Notes under the pieces: model-generated
What the model saw: only the letters and a program-made list of their open reading frames with translations
What the model was told of the DNA's origin: nothing
Databases searched by the model: none
In this document: positions 44,101-55,300 of the stretch, piece after piece
Layout: each line of letters opens with the position of its first letter
Position numbering within the stretch: position 1 is the stretch's first letter
Translations under genes and position numbers: made by a program
Assembly (NCBI GenBank): GCA_030684395.1
Contig: JAUXTT010000040.1
Span: 96,949-160,948 of the forward strand
Reading direction: 5' to 3'
Origin: Bacteroidota bacterium
GTDB taxonomy: Bacteria; Bacteroidota; Bacteroidia; B-17B0; Aurantibacillaceae
Length of the DNA: 64,000 nucleotides

Positions 44101-46962
44101 AAAACCATGAGTATGTTTAAAGTTGTTGGAGCAGGCTCTTCTGGTGGAGATTGGTCTTCTTCAGCTTTGTCTTCAGATCCAACTGCCCAATTATTTTCTA
44201 ATGGTAGTAGTCCAACTATAAACAATTATTTATTTATAGAACTGGATGAAGTTTTTACCGGTAGTGTTCAGGACTTCAGAAAGAAATTTTTATGTGATGA
44301 AAATGGGAATACAATGGATTACCTGTATTTTAAATTTTTGTTGAATATCGACCGTTCTAATTTGAACCAAATCTCTAATGAATTTGTACCCGGCTATTGC
44401 AAAGTAGACGTTTCTAGTTCAGGATTTATACCCGGAACAAATAAAGGATATATAAAAATTCAAAACGTACCTATACAGGATAAAATTTCCAATACCCCTG
44501 TTAATGCAATATCTCAGGCAGGCTGGAACTATGCGCGCATATATGCATCCAGAGTTGCATACGCTAAACCTGACCCAACTGATGCAGGTATAGTTCAATT
44601 GTTTCAGGCAATGTTCTCTACATTAAACTCTATCCGGAGTTTGATTACAGGAATGAATACTTCGTTAAAGCAAGACGGTTGTTCTAAAAAATTTAATACA
44701 AACAAATCATACATTCGTTTGTATCACCCTACTCAATTTAAAAAAGGTGGAGGATACCGCGTGAAAAAACTAAGATTAGTGGATAACTGGCAAAGTTTAA
44801 CAGATCCGAATGTATCAGGAACAAATAAATATAAAACTGCCGAATACGGTCAGGAATATGATTATACCACAAAAGATCAGTATGGTAATGCCATTAGTAG
44901 TGGTGTGGCAGCATACGAACCATCAGTAGGAGGCGAAGAAAACCCATGGCATCAACCGGTGTTTTTTGAAGAAAAACATTTGTTGGCAGCCAATGATGAA
45001 TATTTTCAGGAGAGACCTTATGGTGAATCTTTCTTCCCATCTGCCAGTGTAGGTTACAGTAAAGTAACGGTTAAAAACCTGCAGTATGCTAATGTTACAA
45101 GAACAGCAACGGGCAGAACGGTTAGTGAATTTTATACAGCAAAAGATTTCCCTGTTATAGTAAATAAAACAGAGGTAGAATCATACAGGCATAAACCTAA
45201 TCCGATTTTAAAAATCCTGAAAGTGGGTTCTAAAGATTTCTTTACAGCATCTCAGGGGTATGCTATTGAGCTGAATGATATGCATGGAAAACCAAAGGCT
45301 GAATGGGTGTATCAGGAAGGAAAAGACGAGCCTATTTCAGGGGTCGAACATAAGTACGTGCAGAGCGCAGGAAACAAAATTGGTAATATTGTTCCGGTAA
45401 TTACTCAGGAAGGAAATATACAAAATGCGCAGGTAGGTGTTGATTATGATGTTACCGTTGATATGCGGGAGAGTAAAACACAATCATTCGGTTGCGCGGT
45501 AAATGGTAATTTAGAAACGGCATTATTTGGTATTATTCCGTTACCTGTTCCAATGATTTTACCTGCTTTCTCTAACGAAAAAGTAAGAACTGACCTTGCG
45601 GTGGTAACCAAAGTTTTTAATAAATATGGCTTGGTTGATAAAACAATTGCATACTCAGAAGGTGCGCAGGTAGAAACGAAGAATACATTATACGATGCTG
45701 AAACGGGAGAAATTGTTTCTACAGAAACAACTAACCATTTCAAGGACATGGTGTATACATTTAATTACCCCGCGCATTGGAGATATGAGCAAATGGGTGC
45801 TGCTTATAAAAATATTGGACTTGTAGGCACAACAACATCTTCTACTACAAATTATGTTGAAGGTGATGAAGTAATGGTATACGATGGAACACCATATAAG
45901 GCATGGGTTACAAGCCTTAGCCCTTTTACTTTAAAGAAAGCAGATGGATCGCCGGTAAATATGGCAGGTAACTATAAAATTAAAATTATTCGTTCCGGTC
46001 GCCGTAATCAACAAAACGTTCCAATAGGAAATCTAACATCCAAAAAACGTCCTTTTGTTCAAACAGGTGGAAGCGGTTACTCTGCAACTTATAATTTGGA
46101 TATTAATCAGGCTACAGGAATTATTGCTGCAAGTGCAATTGAGCTTACCGATAATACCAAAATATTCTGTGAGTGTAATATTAACAACGGCCAAGCATAC
46201 AATCCTTACGTAGTTGGTTTAAAAGGAAATTGGAGACAAGCGAAGTCGTATACCTATTTAACAGACAGAACGCAGTCGAAGTCCAATAACAACCTTAATG
46301 TGAGAGAAGATGGCGTATTCACAACTTTTTCACCTTTCTATAACAAGCCTACATCAGGATCTATTTGGGGTGTAAATACCAACAACTGGACGTTTGTAAG
46401 TGATGTTACCATCTTTAGTCCTTATGGAGTTGAGTTGGAAAATAAAGATGCATTAAACAGGTATTCTTCTGCTGATTATGGATATAACTATTCACTACCT
46501 AAAGCAGTAGCTTCCAATGCCCAGTACAGAGAGATTGCTTTTGACGGTTTTGAAGACTATACATTTAGTAATTGCGGAGAAGATCATTTTAGTTTTAAAA
46601 ACTCTGCAATGACTAATTCAGGCGTATCTACTAATACTTCGCACACAGGCAAAAGAAGTATAATGGTTGGTACAGGACAAACGGTTGCTGTTAAAAAGTA
46701 TATCAGGGATTGTAATGATTGTGCCAACCTTCAGGTAAATTTTGTTGCCAACGGAAATCAGGTTAATGCTGCACCTAGCGGAGGTATTGCTCCATTCACA
46801 TACGTATGGGTGTTAACATATAATGGTCAGTCATATAATTCTTTAGGACCAGTATTTAATATCCCAGCAAGTGTGGCAAATTCAGCTTACACATTAACCC
46901 TCACTGTTACCGATGGACAAAATTGCAGTAAAACAATCAGTCAAACTCACGCGGCAAATTAA
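41194..46962 (+). CDS. SpvB/TcB-like secreted scaffold protein (C-terminal end missing)
   Basis: A 1922-residue exported protein. Residues 1-32 form a signal peptide. The N-terminal domain has MQGFTPIGTSDMVDVFSGDF, NLSYAAGQGMDAEASWVGLG and WTLNPGVINR, the opening typical of Bacteroidota SpvB/TcB-like YD-repeat scaffolds, followed by beta-rich sequence (HLTYDIFSVSGQGIGGTYRP, YEPSVGGEENPWHQPVFFEE). Relatives usually run on to a domain with SAWVK and SFVYDP; here the protein ends just after HTGKRSIMVG in a PKD-like tail, and those missing motifs end the next gene. So the scaffold appears split over two genes, 18 bp apart. Confidence 0.72.
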   Translation: MKLKRRHRIFCLYLAIILLCETIYPTAALALTGGPSQPEMQGFTPIGTSDMVDVFSGDFKYNIPLMDVGGYPLNLSYAAGQGMDAEASWVGLGWTLNPGVINRTSRGVPDDFKEDDIQKWFNMKPNLTYGIQGGVSIEFVELDFLSLDVSAGLTYNNYNGVGFSVSANPAISAGDANKGSMTFGLGLSAGSESGVGIQPSLSYSKTNDNEGSKDSKFNASVGLSYNSRAGVQELTVKADYKKGTVVDKPGKDRNGNDIMTKVFESGNSGTNGSTSISFSNPTFSPPSGKNYLNLSLSIQAKLGGDVFYSNPEGFITGSFSGQFLADKHQHNESYGYMYLQESNNDKNAMLDFNREKDGAVGQYTPNLPLAHLTYDIFSVSGQGIGGTYRPFRSDIGVVYDKGSGNLSGSVGADVGLEIAAGNLVKVGVNVSVNTSVSQNHKWTKHNSADDQLYFKKSTGDPLYEPYYFKQAGEKTAESDMTHFNSMGGFEPVYIGLNKNLSPSVSAKASWAYSSNASSPITNTVRTKRAKRNESINILTANEASHVGNIKEIENYPLNTFQLGTSGTYKNRYQPVITSRTAIRPDHHISEVTAFRNDGARYVYGIPAYNNMQDEVTFNVSGNGTSCSTGLANYGGSDDTQDNSKGVDNYFEKVRTPAYAHSYLLTEILSSDYVDVTSNGPTDDDLGNYTKINYTKVHDNYDWRVPYQANSANLNEGLLSDARDNKANYTYGEKEIWLMHSIETKNFIAEFTTSPRKDGVSANGLAGGLGGAWSYKLDKIVLYSKEDKVKEANSGGSYTAVPIKTVHLEYNYELCPNVHNNDGSSEMVTDANNNTVDLNTNHGKLTLKKLFFTYGNSNKGKLSPYEFKYADGNHDGTMDANLNPAYHMKGYDRWGNYKPTNGASFCFSELAASNNAEFPYVDQRKATGGQFNYLSDEYAWAWNLTDIKLPSGGQIKMEYEADDYAYVQDKKTMSMFKVVGAGSSGGDWSSSALSSDPTAQLFSNGSSPTINNYLFIELDEVFTGSVQDFRKKFLCDENGNTMDYLYFKFLLNIDRSNLNQISNEFVPGYCKVDVSSSGFIPGTNKGYIKIQNVPIQDKISNTPVNAISQAGWNYARIYASRVAYAKPDPTDAGIVQLFQAMFSTLNSIRSLITGMNTSLKQDGCSKKFNTNKSYIRLYHPTQFKKGGGYRVKKLRLVDNWQSLTDPNVSGTNKYKTAEYGQEYDYTTKDQYGNAISSGVAAYEPSVGGEENPWHQPVFFEEKHLLAANDEYFQERPYGESFFPSASVGYSKVTVKNLQYANVTRTATGRTVSEFYTAKDFPVIVNKTEVESYRHKPNPILKILKVGSKDFFTASQGYAIELNDMHGKPKAEWVYQEGKDEPISGVEHKYVQSAGNKIGNIVPVITQEGNIQNAQVGVDYDVTVDMRESKTQSFGCAVNGNLETALFGIIPLPVPMILPAFSNEKVRTDLAVVTKVFNKYGLVDKTIAYSEGAQVETKNTLYDAETGEIVSTETTNHFKDMVYTFNYPAHWRYEQMGAAYKNIGLVGTTTSSTTNYVEGDEVMVYDGTPYKAWVTSLSPFTLKKADGSPVNMAGNYKIKIIRSGRRNQQNVPIGNLTSKKRPFVQTGGSGYSATYNLDINQATGIIAASAIELTDNTKIFCECNINNGQAYNPYVVGLKGNWRQAKSYTYLTDRTQSKSNNNLNVREDGVFTTFSPFYNKPTSGSIWGVNTNNWTFVSDVTIFSPYGVELENKDALNRYSSADYGYNYSLPKAVASNAQYREIAFDGFEDYTFSNCGEDHFSFKNSAMTNSGVSTNTSHTGKRSIMVGTGQTVAVKKYIRDCNDCANLQVNFVANGNQVNAAPSGGIAPFTYVWVLTYNGQSYNSLGPVFNIPASVANSAYTLTLTVTDGQNCSKTISQTHAAN

Positions 46963-46980
46963 TTTAGAAAAGAAATTTTT

Positions 46981-49900
46981 ATGAAAAAAGTTTTTAATAA
47001 AATATGGTTATTGGTTTTGATGAGTTTTTCTTTGAATGCTCAGAATAGCTATACTGTTACAAGTGCCTCATTAGGGTCAGTTGGTTCCATTGACCTCATA
47101 CTACCTCAAGCAATTGCGGATGCTAATACGGGAAACAATGTAACTGTGCTATTTGATGCGCCTGGCATAGTTCAGGTATCAAGCTCTTTACCAACCATTA
47201 CTATTAGTGCAGGCTCTCTTACCTTTGATAAATCGCCTACAACCAATTTTACTCAAGGACTTAATCAGAGTTTGCCAATTAACACTACAAATATTCTATA
47301 TGGATTTTCTATTGATAATTGTACTGCACCTGTTACCATAAAAAATCTGGACTTCTCTAATTTTTTCAAAATTAATGCTTCAGCTAATAGTGCTATATAT
47401 GCTTCCAATAGTAGCATTTCTGTTTTGAATAATAGTTTTATTGACAATATGGCCTCTGTGACTTTGCAAAATTCAAATGCAACTATTACAAGCAATACTT
47501 TTACATCTCAAAGAGAGGCACATCATGTTTTTATAAGAAATCAAAATAATTCAGCCGGAACAATAAATGCTTCTCTTTTAAACAATACATTTAACAAAAC
47601 AGGAACCAGTAGTCAGGTTTATGGGGTTGAACTTCGAAACTATGATGTTAATTTAGCGGGACAAGTCTCTATTGTAAATAACAATTTTAACTCTATATAT
47701 TACGGAATACTGATTAATAATTCATTGCCCAGTTTTTCTATCGGTTCCACGTATGCATTGGATATTGTTGGCAATAATATAATATGTACTGATTATAATA
47801 TTGTTTTTGATAATCCATTCAAACATTTCAATGTTTCAGGCAACACACTCTCTGCTGGCCTTAATAATGTTGCCATATATTGTATTCAACCAAATTTAAA
47901 TAATGTTTGTGGCTTGGATTTTATCAATAGTAACACTTTAAACTATGCGGTTAAAAATCAAAATAATACATTTGTTAAGACAGGAAACCTTAATTATTAT
48001 AAATCCATTTCTGTAGCCGGTAATTTTGGGGCTGGACTAAATTTTATAGGTCAAGTATTACCAGGTTCTATAGAGTATGCTGATTTCAGTGGGGGTAATC
48101 CTTTGTATTCGAACAGGGAAATTTTGTTCAGAGAAAATAGTATAAGCAGCACTGTTGTTGATGATCCAATTAGTACTCAAGGTGTACTGCTTGTTTCAAA
48201 ACCTGTTGTGAACGGCTCAACTATTTCAGGAGGAGGAACGGTTAATGTGAACTTTAATTGCACCGGACTTAACTCTAATAATTTGCCATTTGTAGTTGAT
48301 TTATATAAATCTAATGCAAACGGAGACTTGGTACAATATGTACAGAGCTCTGATATTATAAGCGTTAATGCGAATGATAATTATAGCGTTGCATTTGCAA
48401 TACCACCCACTATTATTTTAGGTTCTAATGATAGAATTGCAATTACTTTGTCGGCATTAGGAAATGCAAGTGACCCTACAACAAAACTTATAACCAGTCA
48501 GGCTGCTTATGGCACATTCTCTTCTAATTATTGCTGCTCATCACTTTCATTTAAAATAGATACAAGCAAGTATGTTAGGATTGTAGATTCTACGCATGTA
48601 GTAGTTTGCCAAAAAGCGGATATTTCTTTCACCCCGAATTCAAGCGACTGCCAGCAATCAATTGGTTTAACATACACATGGAGCTTCGGAGATGGTTCTG
48701 CACCTGTTGTTTCCACTTCTCTGCAGGGAGTTACACATTCCTATAATGCAAACGGACCTTTTCTTGCTTTGCTTACTGTTGAAGGCAATGGCTGCGAACC
48801 AAAACAGTATGCGGTAAATGTTTACGTTCAGGATTGTTGTTGTGATGATTATCAGATTCAATATACTTATGGAAGTGTTTCTACCGGATATTCCCCGGTT
48901 CAGTTTGGAACACCAATAACTATTAATCCGGCTGCAGGAGATACACTGATTATTAAAGGCGGATCTTCCTGTGGTTTAGTTTATCCTACACTTAATTATG
49001 GAGACGGAACGCCTCCCGTAGCCTTTACTCCAACCCCACAGGGACATATTTATCAGACTTCAGGACCATTCAATCTGGTTTTTACCAAAATTGAAAACGG
49101 TTGCGATACTTCCACAACATTACCAAACACTTGCTGCCAGGGAGTTATATTTTCTGTTGACACCGGGGAATACGTTAAAGTAATTAATTACGAAGCTGAT
49201 GTTAAAGCAATTGTTTGCCAAAATGGTGAAATACTTTTTACACCGGATACCGTAAACTGTTTGGGAACAGGCTTAACCTACACCTGGAATTTCGGAGACG
49301 GTTCACCTCTGCAGGTATATACAACTGCACAAAAGGCGCCACATTTGTTTGCTAATACAGGTGCTTACCAAGTAACATTAACCGTGTCAGGATCAGGTTG
49401 TGATTCGGTTACTTATACTTCAAACATTTATGTAGTAGATTGTTGCTGTTCATTAGCCAATATAAACATACTGTATGCTGGTAATTCTCAATACTCAACA
49501 TATGCTAATCTGAGTTCAGGATCTTCTTTTAATGTGAGTACTGCAACTCCCAATCAAAATCTTTATTTCAATTCTGTTTCATTGTGCAATGCAGGGCTTC
49601 CTATACGAAATGTATTTACACCTGTTTGGAACTTCGGAGATGGGACTCCCACAGTAAGTGGAAACAATGTTGTTCATCAATATGCTACAGCAGGTTCTTA
49701 TACTGCAACATACACGCTTTCGGATTTAAACTGCGGCACCAATTCTTGCTGTCAGGGAGTAATGTTTAGTATAGATTCAACCGATGCGGTAAAATCTTTT
49801 GATTTTGAAAGTGGTATTGCAGCTGCTATTTGTAAAAACGGAAAAGTGTTTTTCTCTCCGGATACTTTAAATTGTTCAGCTTCAGGTTTAAGCTATACAT

Positions 49901-51585
49901 GGAATTTCGGAGATGGCACTTCGCAGGTAACATACAGCAGCCCTCAGCACCCTTTTCATATATTTGCCTCGGTTGGAACGTTTAGTATTACATTAACAGT
50001 TAGTGGAAACAATTGTACCCCGAGGTCATTTACTTCGGTTGTAAATGTTTTTGATTGTTGTTGTGACAGCGTTAATTTATACGCCTATTCTTCAACTAAT
50101 CCTGCTCACAATGCAGTGTTTTCTAATTTAAGCCAGGGAGTGGCAGTAAGTCTGCCTGCTGATCAGGGTGAAACTTTTACTTTTTATTCAGGTTTAGTTT
50201 GCGCAGGTTCGCTTATGTATCTTCCCGGAAACATTGCCCCTCAAATAACCTGGGATTTTGGTGATGGTAGCCCAACTGTTCAAGGATATAATGTAACACA
50301 TACCTACCAAACTGCAGACTCATACAAAGTTAGCTTCACTTTAAGTAACTATTCTTGTCCAACTGTAACACCTCCGCAACCATGCTGCACTGCTGTAAAC
50401 ATTACCCTGCAGGATTCGGGTCTTTTATGCTTTACCAAACAATGCAGTAGCTCAGTTGGTGCACCACACGGAGGAGTTGCTCCTGTAGGAACCACAACCT
50501 GTACTTACTCGGCTCAGGCTTGTTTAAACAAACCATTTTCGCTTTCGGTTGTAAATAGTTGCAGTTGCTCAAGTCTTCAGTATACCTGGAATTTTGGAGA
50601 CGGATCTCCATTGGTGACTGGTTGCTCAATTAATCATACTTATGCAAGCATAGGAAATTATACTATTTCAGTTGTTATTTCGGGCGATACCTGTATAACT
50701 GATAGTGTAATTATTCCGATAAACGTAATTGACTGTTGTCCTCCGTTGGACTTAAGTATAATGGCAAGTCATGGACTTGGAGGAAGCAAGGATACCAGTA
50801 CCGTATATTGCAGCAGCGAACCGGTTGTTTTTTCAATTTCGAATTTACCAAGAATAAGCTCTTGTAGTTATGCAGATGGACAAACAGGTGGAGGCTCATC
50901 CGTTTTCACTCCTCCAACATTAACTTACCTTTGGAATTTTGGAGACGGAGCAAGCGACACTATTCCTAAACCATTCCATGTTTATACAGCCCCGGGAACA
51001 TACACCATCACGGTTGAAGTGTCTGCCGAAGGATGCCCCGGTCCATCAACAGGTTCTTTTGTTGTGACTATTGTAGAGTGTTCACCGCCGCCGCCATGCG
51101 AAGTTTGCATAGGCTCTTTTGCTCCGTTGCCTGGCGAAAAATATGTACTGAGTGCATGGGTTAAGCAGGATGTACTGAATCTTAATGTGACTACTTACTC
51201 AGCACCTAATATTACCCTTGCCTTTACAGGTGGCGGATTATTGGGTCCTTTCACTGCAAAAGGAGTGATCATCGATGGCTGGCAACGCATAGAAGAAGAG
51301 TTTGTGGTGCCTTCGACTGCAAGCGATATTGAAGTGCAGTTGAACAATAACAGTGCTACCGAATTGGTTTATTTTGATGATATCAGGGTTCATCCTTTTA
51401 ACTCTAACCTGAAATCATTTGTATACGATCCGGTAAGTTTAAGATTGTTGTCGGAATTAGATCAGAACAATTATGCTACTTACTATGAGTATGATGAAGA
51501 AGGTAAACTTGTAAGGATCAAAAAGGAAACAGAAAGAGGTATAAAAACTATAAAGGAGTCAGTTAACAATACCAGTAAAAAATAA
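46981..51585 (+). CDS. Secreted beta-helix/PKD protein with the scaffold C-terminal end
   Basis: A 1534-residue exported protein with signal peptide MKKVFNKIWLLVLMSFSLNA. Residues about 50-370 resemble a right-handed beta-helix (SIDNCTAPVTIKNLDFSNFF, many short N/S-rich turns). Eight PKD domains follow at roughly residues 515-1370, seen as TWxFGDGSP repeats with CCCD-type cysteine pairs between them. The last 155 residues (GEKYVLSAWVKQDVLNLNVT, YFDDIRVHPFN, SFVYDPVSLRLLSELDQNN, YYEYDEEGKLVRIKKETERG) are the C-terminal region expected on the preceding scaffold protein. The cysteines suggest disulphides outside the cell. Confidence 0.72.
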   Translation: MKKVFNKIWLLVLMSFSLNAQNSYTVTSASLGSVGSIDLILPQAIADANTGNNVTVLFDAPGIVQVSSSLPTITISAGSLTFDKSPTTNFTQGLNQSLPINTTNILYGFSIDNCTAPVTIKNLDFSNFFKINASANSAIYASNSSISVLNNSFIDNMASVTLQNSNATITSNTFTSQREAHHVFIRNQNNSAGTINASLLNNTFNKTGTSSQVYGVELRNYDVNLAGQVSIVNNNFNSIYYGILINNSLPSFSIGSTYALDIVGNNIICTDYNIVFDNPFKHFNVSGNTLSAGLNNVAIYCIQPNLNNVCGLDFINSNTLNYAVKNQNNTFVKTGNLNYYKSISVAGNFGAGLNFIGQVLPGSIEYADFSGGNPLYSNREILFRENSISSTVVDDPISTQGVLLVSKPVVNGSTISGGGTVNVNFNCTGLNSNNLPFVVDLYKSNANGDLVQYVQSSDIISVNANDNYSVAFAIPPTIILGSNDRIAITLSALGNASDPTTKLITSQAAYGTFSSNYCCSSLSFKIDTSKYVRIVDSTHVVVCQKADISFTPNSSDCQQSIGLTYTWSFGDGSAPVVSTSLQGVTHSYNANGPFLALLTVEGNGCEPKQYAVNVYVQDCCCDDYQIQYTYGSVSTGYSPVQFGTPITINPAAGDTLIIKGGSSCGLVYPTLNYGDGTPPVAFTPTPQGHIYQTSGPFNLVFTKIENGCDTSTTLPNTCCQGVIFSVDTGEYVKVINYEADVKAIVCQNGEILFTPDTVNCLGTGLTYTWNFGDGSPLQVYTTAQKAPHLFANTGAYQVTLTVSGSGCDSVTYTSNIYVVDCCCSLANINILYAGNSQYSTYANLSSGSSFNVSTATPNQNLYFNSVSLCNAGLPIRNVFTPVWNFGDGTPTVSGNNVVHQYATAGSYTATYTLSDLNCGTNSCCQGVMFSIDSTDAVKSFDFESGIAAAICKNGKVFFSPDTLNCSASGLSYTWNFGDGTSQVTYSSPQHPFHIFASVGTFSITLTVSGNNCTPRSFTSVVNVFDCCCDSVNLYAYSSTNPAHNAVFSNLSQGVAVSLPADQGETFTFYSGLVCAGSLMYLPGNIAPQITWDFGDGSPTVQGYNVTHTYQTADSYKVSFTLSNYSCPTVTPPQPCCTAVNITLQDSGLLCFTKQCSSSVGAPHGGVAPVGTTTCTYSAQACLNKPFSLSVVNSCSCSSLQYTWNFGDGSPLVTGCSINHTYASIGNYTISVVISGDTCITDSVIIPINVIDCCPPLDLSIMASHGLGGSKDTSTVYCSSEPVVFSISNLPRISSCSYADGQTGGGSSVFTPPTLTYLWNFGDGASDTIPKPFHVYTAPGTYTITVEVSAEGCPGPSTGSFVVTIVECSPPPPCEVCIGSFAPLPGEKYVLSAWVKQDVLNLNVTTYSAPNITLAFTGGGLLGPFTAKGVIIDGWQRIEEEFVVPSTASDIEVQLNNNSATELVYFDDIRVHPFNSNLKSFVYDPVSLRLLSELDQNNYATYYEYDEEGKLVRIKKETERGIKTIKESVNNTSKK

Positions 51586-51587
51586 GG

Positions 51588-52322
51588 ATGAAAACGGCAC
51601 TAAATATATTTGTTTTTTTGATTTCGGTTGGTGTTGGGTATGCTCAGGACATTAAGAGCGACTGCTTGAAAATTAACCAAAAATATAATACATCAAAAAA
51701 AGTGAGTATGAAGATGGAGTATAATTTATACTCGAATCATACAGTTACAGTTCCTTTTCAAAAGGAGAAAGGTGAGATGAAAAGAAATAATGAACTTATG
51801 TCTTACAAAATTGGCCCCATGGAAACGGTTCGCACTGATAGATTTGAATTGGTGATTGATAACGACGAGCAGTTTATTGCAATGATGGAACATAAAACCA
51901 AGTTGTTTTCCTGGGATGAAAAAATGTATGTAGGAACCTTGGATAAAATACTTCCTTATTGTGAATCAACAAGCTATACAGAAGAAAAGGATAATCAGGG
52001 TTGTTATGATATAAAAATGAAGGCCGGAGAATATAGCAGATCCAAATTGTATTTCGATAAGAAAACATTTTTTATTACTAAGCTGATTTTGTTTTATAGA
52101 AAAGAAACTATTTTGAATGAAGATGGAGTTGGTAAAAAGGAAAAGCCCCGTTTGGAAATTATATACAAGGATATTCAGGAAAACCCGGAATTTGCTGCTA
52201 ATGAATTTTCGGAAACAAAATATGTAGCAAAGAGTGGAAACACTTTTAAATGCCTGGAGAAATATAAAGACTATACTTTACGTGTAGATCTGTTTGAAAA
52301 TGTTGTGAAAAAAGGAAAATAA
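51588..52322 (+). CDS. Exported protein of unknown function
   Basis: A 244-residue protein with signal peptide MKTALNIFVFLISVGVGYAQ. The mature part is beta-strand-rich and charged (KVSMKMEYNLYSNHTVTVPF, ELVIDNDEQFIAMMEHKTKL, SKLYFDKKTFFITKLILFYR), which recalls the LolA/LolB-like half-barrel seen in some Bacteroidota exported proteins; this is a guess without a diagnostic motif. It starts 2 bp after the stop of the PKD protein and ends 19 bp before the RHS gene, so it is part of the operon. Confidence 0.6.
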   Translation: MKTALNIFVFLISVGVGYAQDIKSDCLKINQKYNTSKKVSMKMEYNLYSNHTVTVPFQKEKGEMKRNNELMSYKIGPMETVRTDRFELVIDNDEQFIAMMEHKTKLFSWDEKMYVGTLDKILPYCESTSYTEEKDNQGCYDIKMKAGEYSRSKLYFDKKTFFITKLILFYRKETILNEDGVGKKEKPRLEIIYKDIQENPEFAANEFSETKYVAKSGNTFKCLEKYKDYTLRVDLFENVVKKGK

Positions 52323-52341
52323 TAATATTTATACTGTGTTT

Positions 52342-55300
52342 ATGAATCTTAGTAAAAAGAAATTAATTAACCCGAAACAAATACTCTTTGTAGTATTACT
52401 TAATTTGATTGCCTTAACTTCCTGGGCAGGAAAAGAAAAGTATAACAGTAGGTTAAACGCATCGAGCATTACCAGCTTCCCAACTGTGGTAAGTGTTGTT
52501 GACCCGCAATACTCAGTTATGCAAAGCACTCCGGGATGGCCGGCATTGTTTCACAATAAGTCTGTAAAAAACCGCGTGATCTTCGCAATCGATCACGCAT
52601 CTACAAACTATATTGCAGCTAACTATTCAATTACGCTGGATGCCGATATTACTTACTATTCATACGTGGGCAGTTCATTTGTTCCTACAACCATAAACAA
52701 ACAATTAACTATAACCAATTACCATGGAGCATCCGGCAACTGGACAGATAAAGCAGTTTTGGAAATAGCGGGCGGTCACAACGTTCAGGTTAAGATCAAT
52801 AGCATTACTCCGGTTTCAGGCTTTACAACCGACCAGTTAAATTTTTACATTGAAACTGAATTAGAGATTGAGCGTTTTTATCATTACAATCCTAATACAG
52901 CAATTACTCAAGGACAAATTTTCGCAAACAACGCTTATCTTGCAACAAAAGGAGAATTAGAAATTTCATGGCCTCCGGTAGAAGGCGCTGAAGAATATGA
53001 TTTGGAGTGGGTATATGTAAATGACTACGATAACATTATAGGGGCATACAAACCTGCGGGATATATTAATTTGGATGAACGTCTTTTCCAATTCAATAGT
53101 ACACGTATTTCAACTTCCGCTACTTTCTATACTTTCCCGTATGTATATGGTCACGGCTACATCCTTTACAGAGTACGACCTGTTGGTTATACCTCTGTTG
53201 ATAATTATAAATCGCCGATTGCGGGAAAATGGTCAATGGAAATAACATCACCAACAACACTTTCAAGTATCAGTGCCGGTGACTATTATGCAGCAACCAT
53301 TTCCCACGAAGATCATTTAAACTATCAGGCAACAATAACTTATGCTGAAGAAGGAAAAAGTAAAGCGGTTGTTGGATATTTTGATGGTTCATTAAGAAAC
53401 AGACAATCAGTTACAAAAATTAAATCGGACGATAATATTATTGTTGGCGAAACTTATTATGATTTTCAGGGAAGACAGGCGGTAAGTGCATTACCTGTTC
53501 CTGCAAATAGCCAGAAAATAGATTTTGTGCCTTATTTCAACCAGTACAATAATCAACCTTATGATAAATCAGATTTTGATATAAGCAATGGTGGTAATTG
53601 TGGAATTACTGCACCGCCTATGGATTCTACTTCGGGAGCATCTAAGTATTATTCATTTCAATCAGACTTTAATCAAAACGAGCAAGCGTATGTTCCTACA
53701 GCAAAAGGTTACCCATTTACTGTAACTGAATATGCTCCCGACAATACAGGTAAAATAAGAAGGCAGGGTGGAGTAGGGCCCCAGTTTCAATTAGGGAGCA
53801 CACACGAAACCAAGTATTACTACGGTGTTCCTGAACAAGAAGAGATTGACCGTTTTTTTGCAACAGAAGCAGGTTATGCAAATCGTTATCAAAAAAATAT
53901 GGTATTGGATGCAAATGGTCAGTTGAGCATTACATACATAGATGGATCAGGTAAAACAGTTGCAACCGGTTTAACCGGAAATAGCCCGCTAACTATGAGT
54001 ACACTTCCAAGTGCTCAACAAAGTACCCTTACAGTTGATGTGCTAAATAAAAACAATCCAACTGATCCTTATGATTTAGGACAGAATAATGTAATTGACC
54101 AAAATGCGGGAACATTAAAGATTTCTAAAGAAATTTTAGTTGCACCGGCTCAAATCAGAGAGTTCGATTATTCATTAACAATGCCAAAGTTTGACACAAG
54201 CTGTGTTATTACTTTTAAAGATACCAACGATGTAATTGTAACAAGGACCGATCATATTTGTTACGAATGTGTGGCTGATTTAACTATCAGCTTAACAGAT
54301 GAGTGTAACAATGAATTTTTGTTAGGGGTTAAAGACGATGGCACTGGTAGGGCTATTACAACTACTCTCGACAAAATCCCCGGTGGGCAAAGTATACTTC
54401 AAAACTTCAGAGACAGTGTACCTTACGATGCACATCTGAGTTGCACCGAGCCGAATATTACTTTCCAAAAAGGAAATTTGGTTACGTCCACAAATTCTCC
54501 CTGGGTTACGAATGATTTGTCGGGAGCCACTGTACAAATACCTTCGGGTAATTATACCTTAACAAAACTTGTTAAGATTAATGAAGAAGCATTGCAATAT
54601 TATACCAAAGAATATTTGGATAGCAATAAAAATGCGTGTTTACAAAAACTTTCTGAGTTTATTGCTGCAGAAGTTGCAGCTACTGATTTCTCAGGTTGTG
54701 GTATTACCTGTCAGCAGTGTTTGGAAAAATTAGGAGGCTATGATTCCTTGTATAATATTGTCACTAATCCAACCTGCGACCCTTGTTTAACTCAATCAGA
54801 ATATGATGATTTAGTTGCGGAGTGTGACGATTTTTGTAATGAAAAAAGCGTGAAGTGTGAAAATGCTTATCAGGCAATGATTCAAGACATGAGCCCAATG
54901 GGACAATACGGTCAGGTAATGGCAGGTGGTGGCACAGTTGGCGGTGTAGTTCAAGCCCCACAACCATCTACATTTAACCCAAGTGTTTTTCCTTTGTCGG
55001 TATTCAATGGTAACAATTTATTGCCTAGAAAAAATGCAATTCAAACAGAGTACTATGCCTTATTAACTTCTTCATCTTATACAGTAACGGTTCCAACTTG
55101 GTATAAATACTCATGGAGTACAAATTGGCGTTATCCTTTTAATCCGCAAATAAGTACTTCTGATCCGGCCCGTCGTTTTGCCTATTTGGATGAAGACGGT
55201 AACATTGTAAAAATAAAAGTTACCCCTGATGGCTCCGGTGGATATACTCCGGCAATTATTCCGGGTACAGTTCCTGAATTAATTAATGGTGCATATTATA

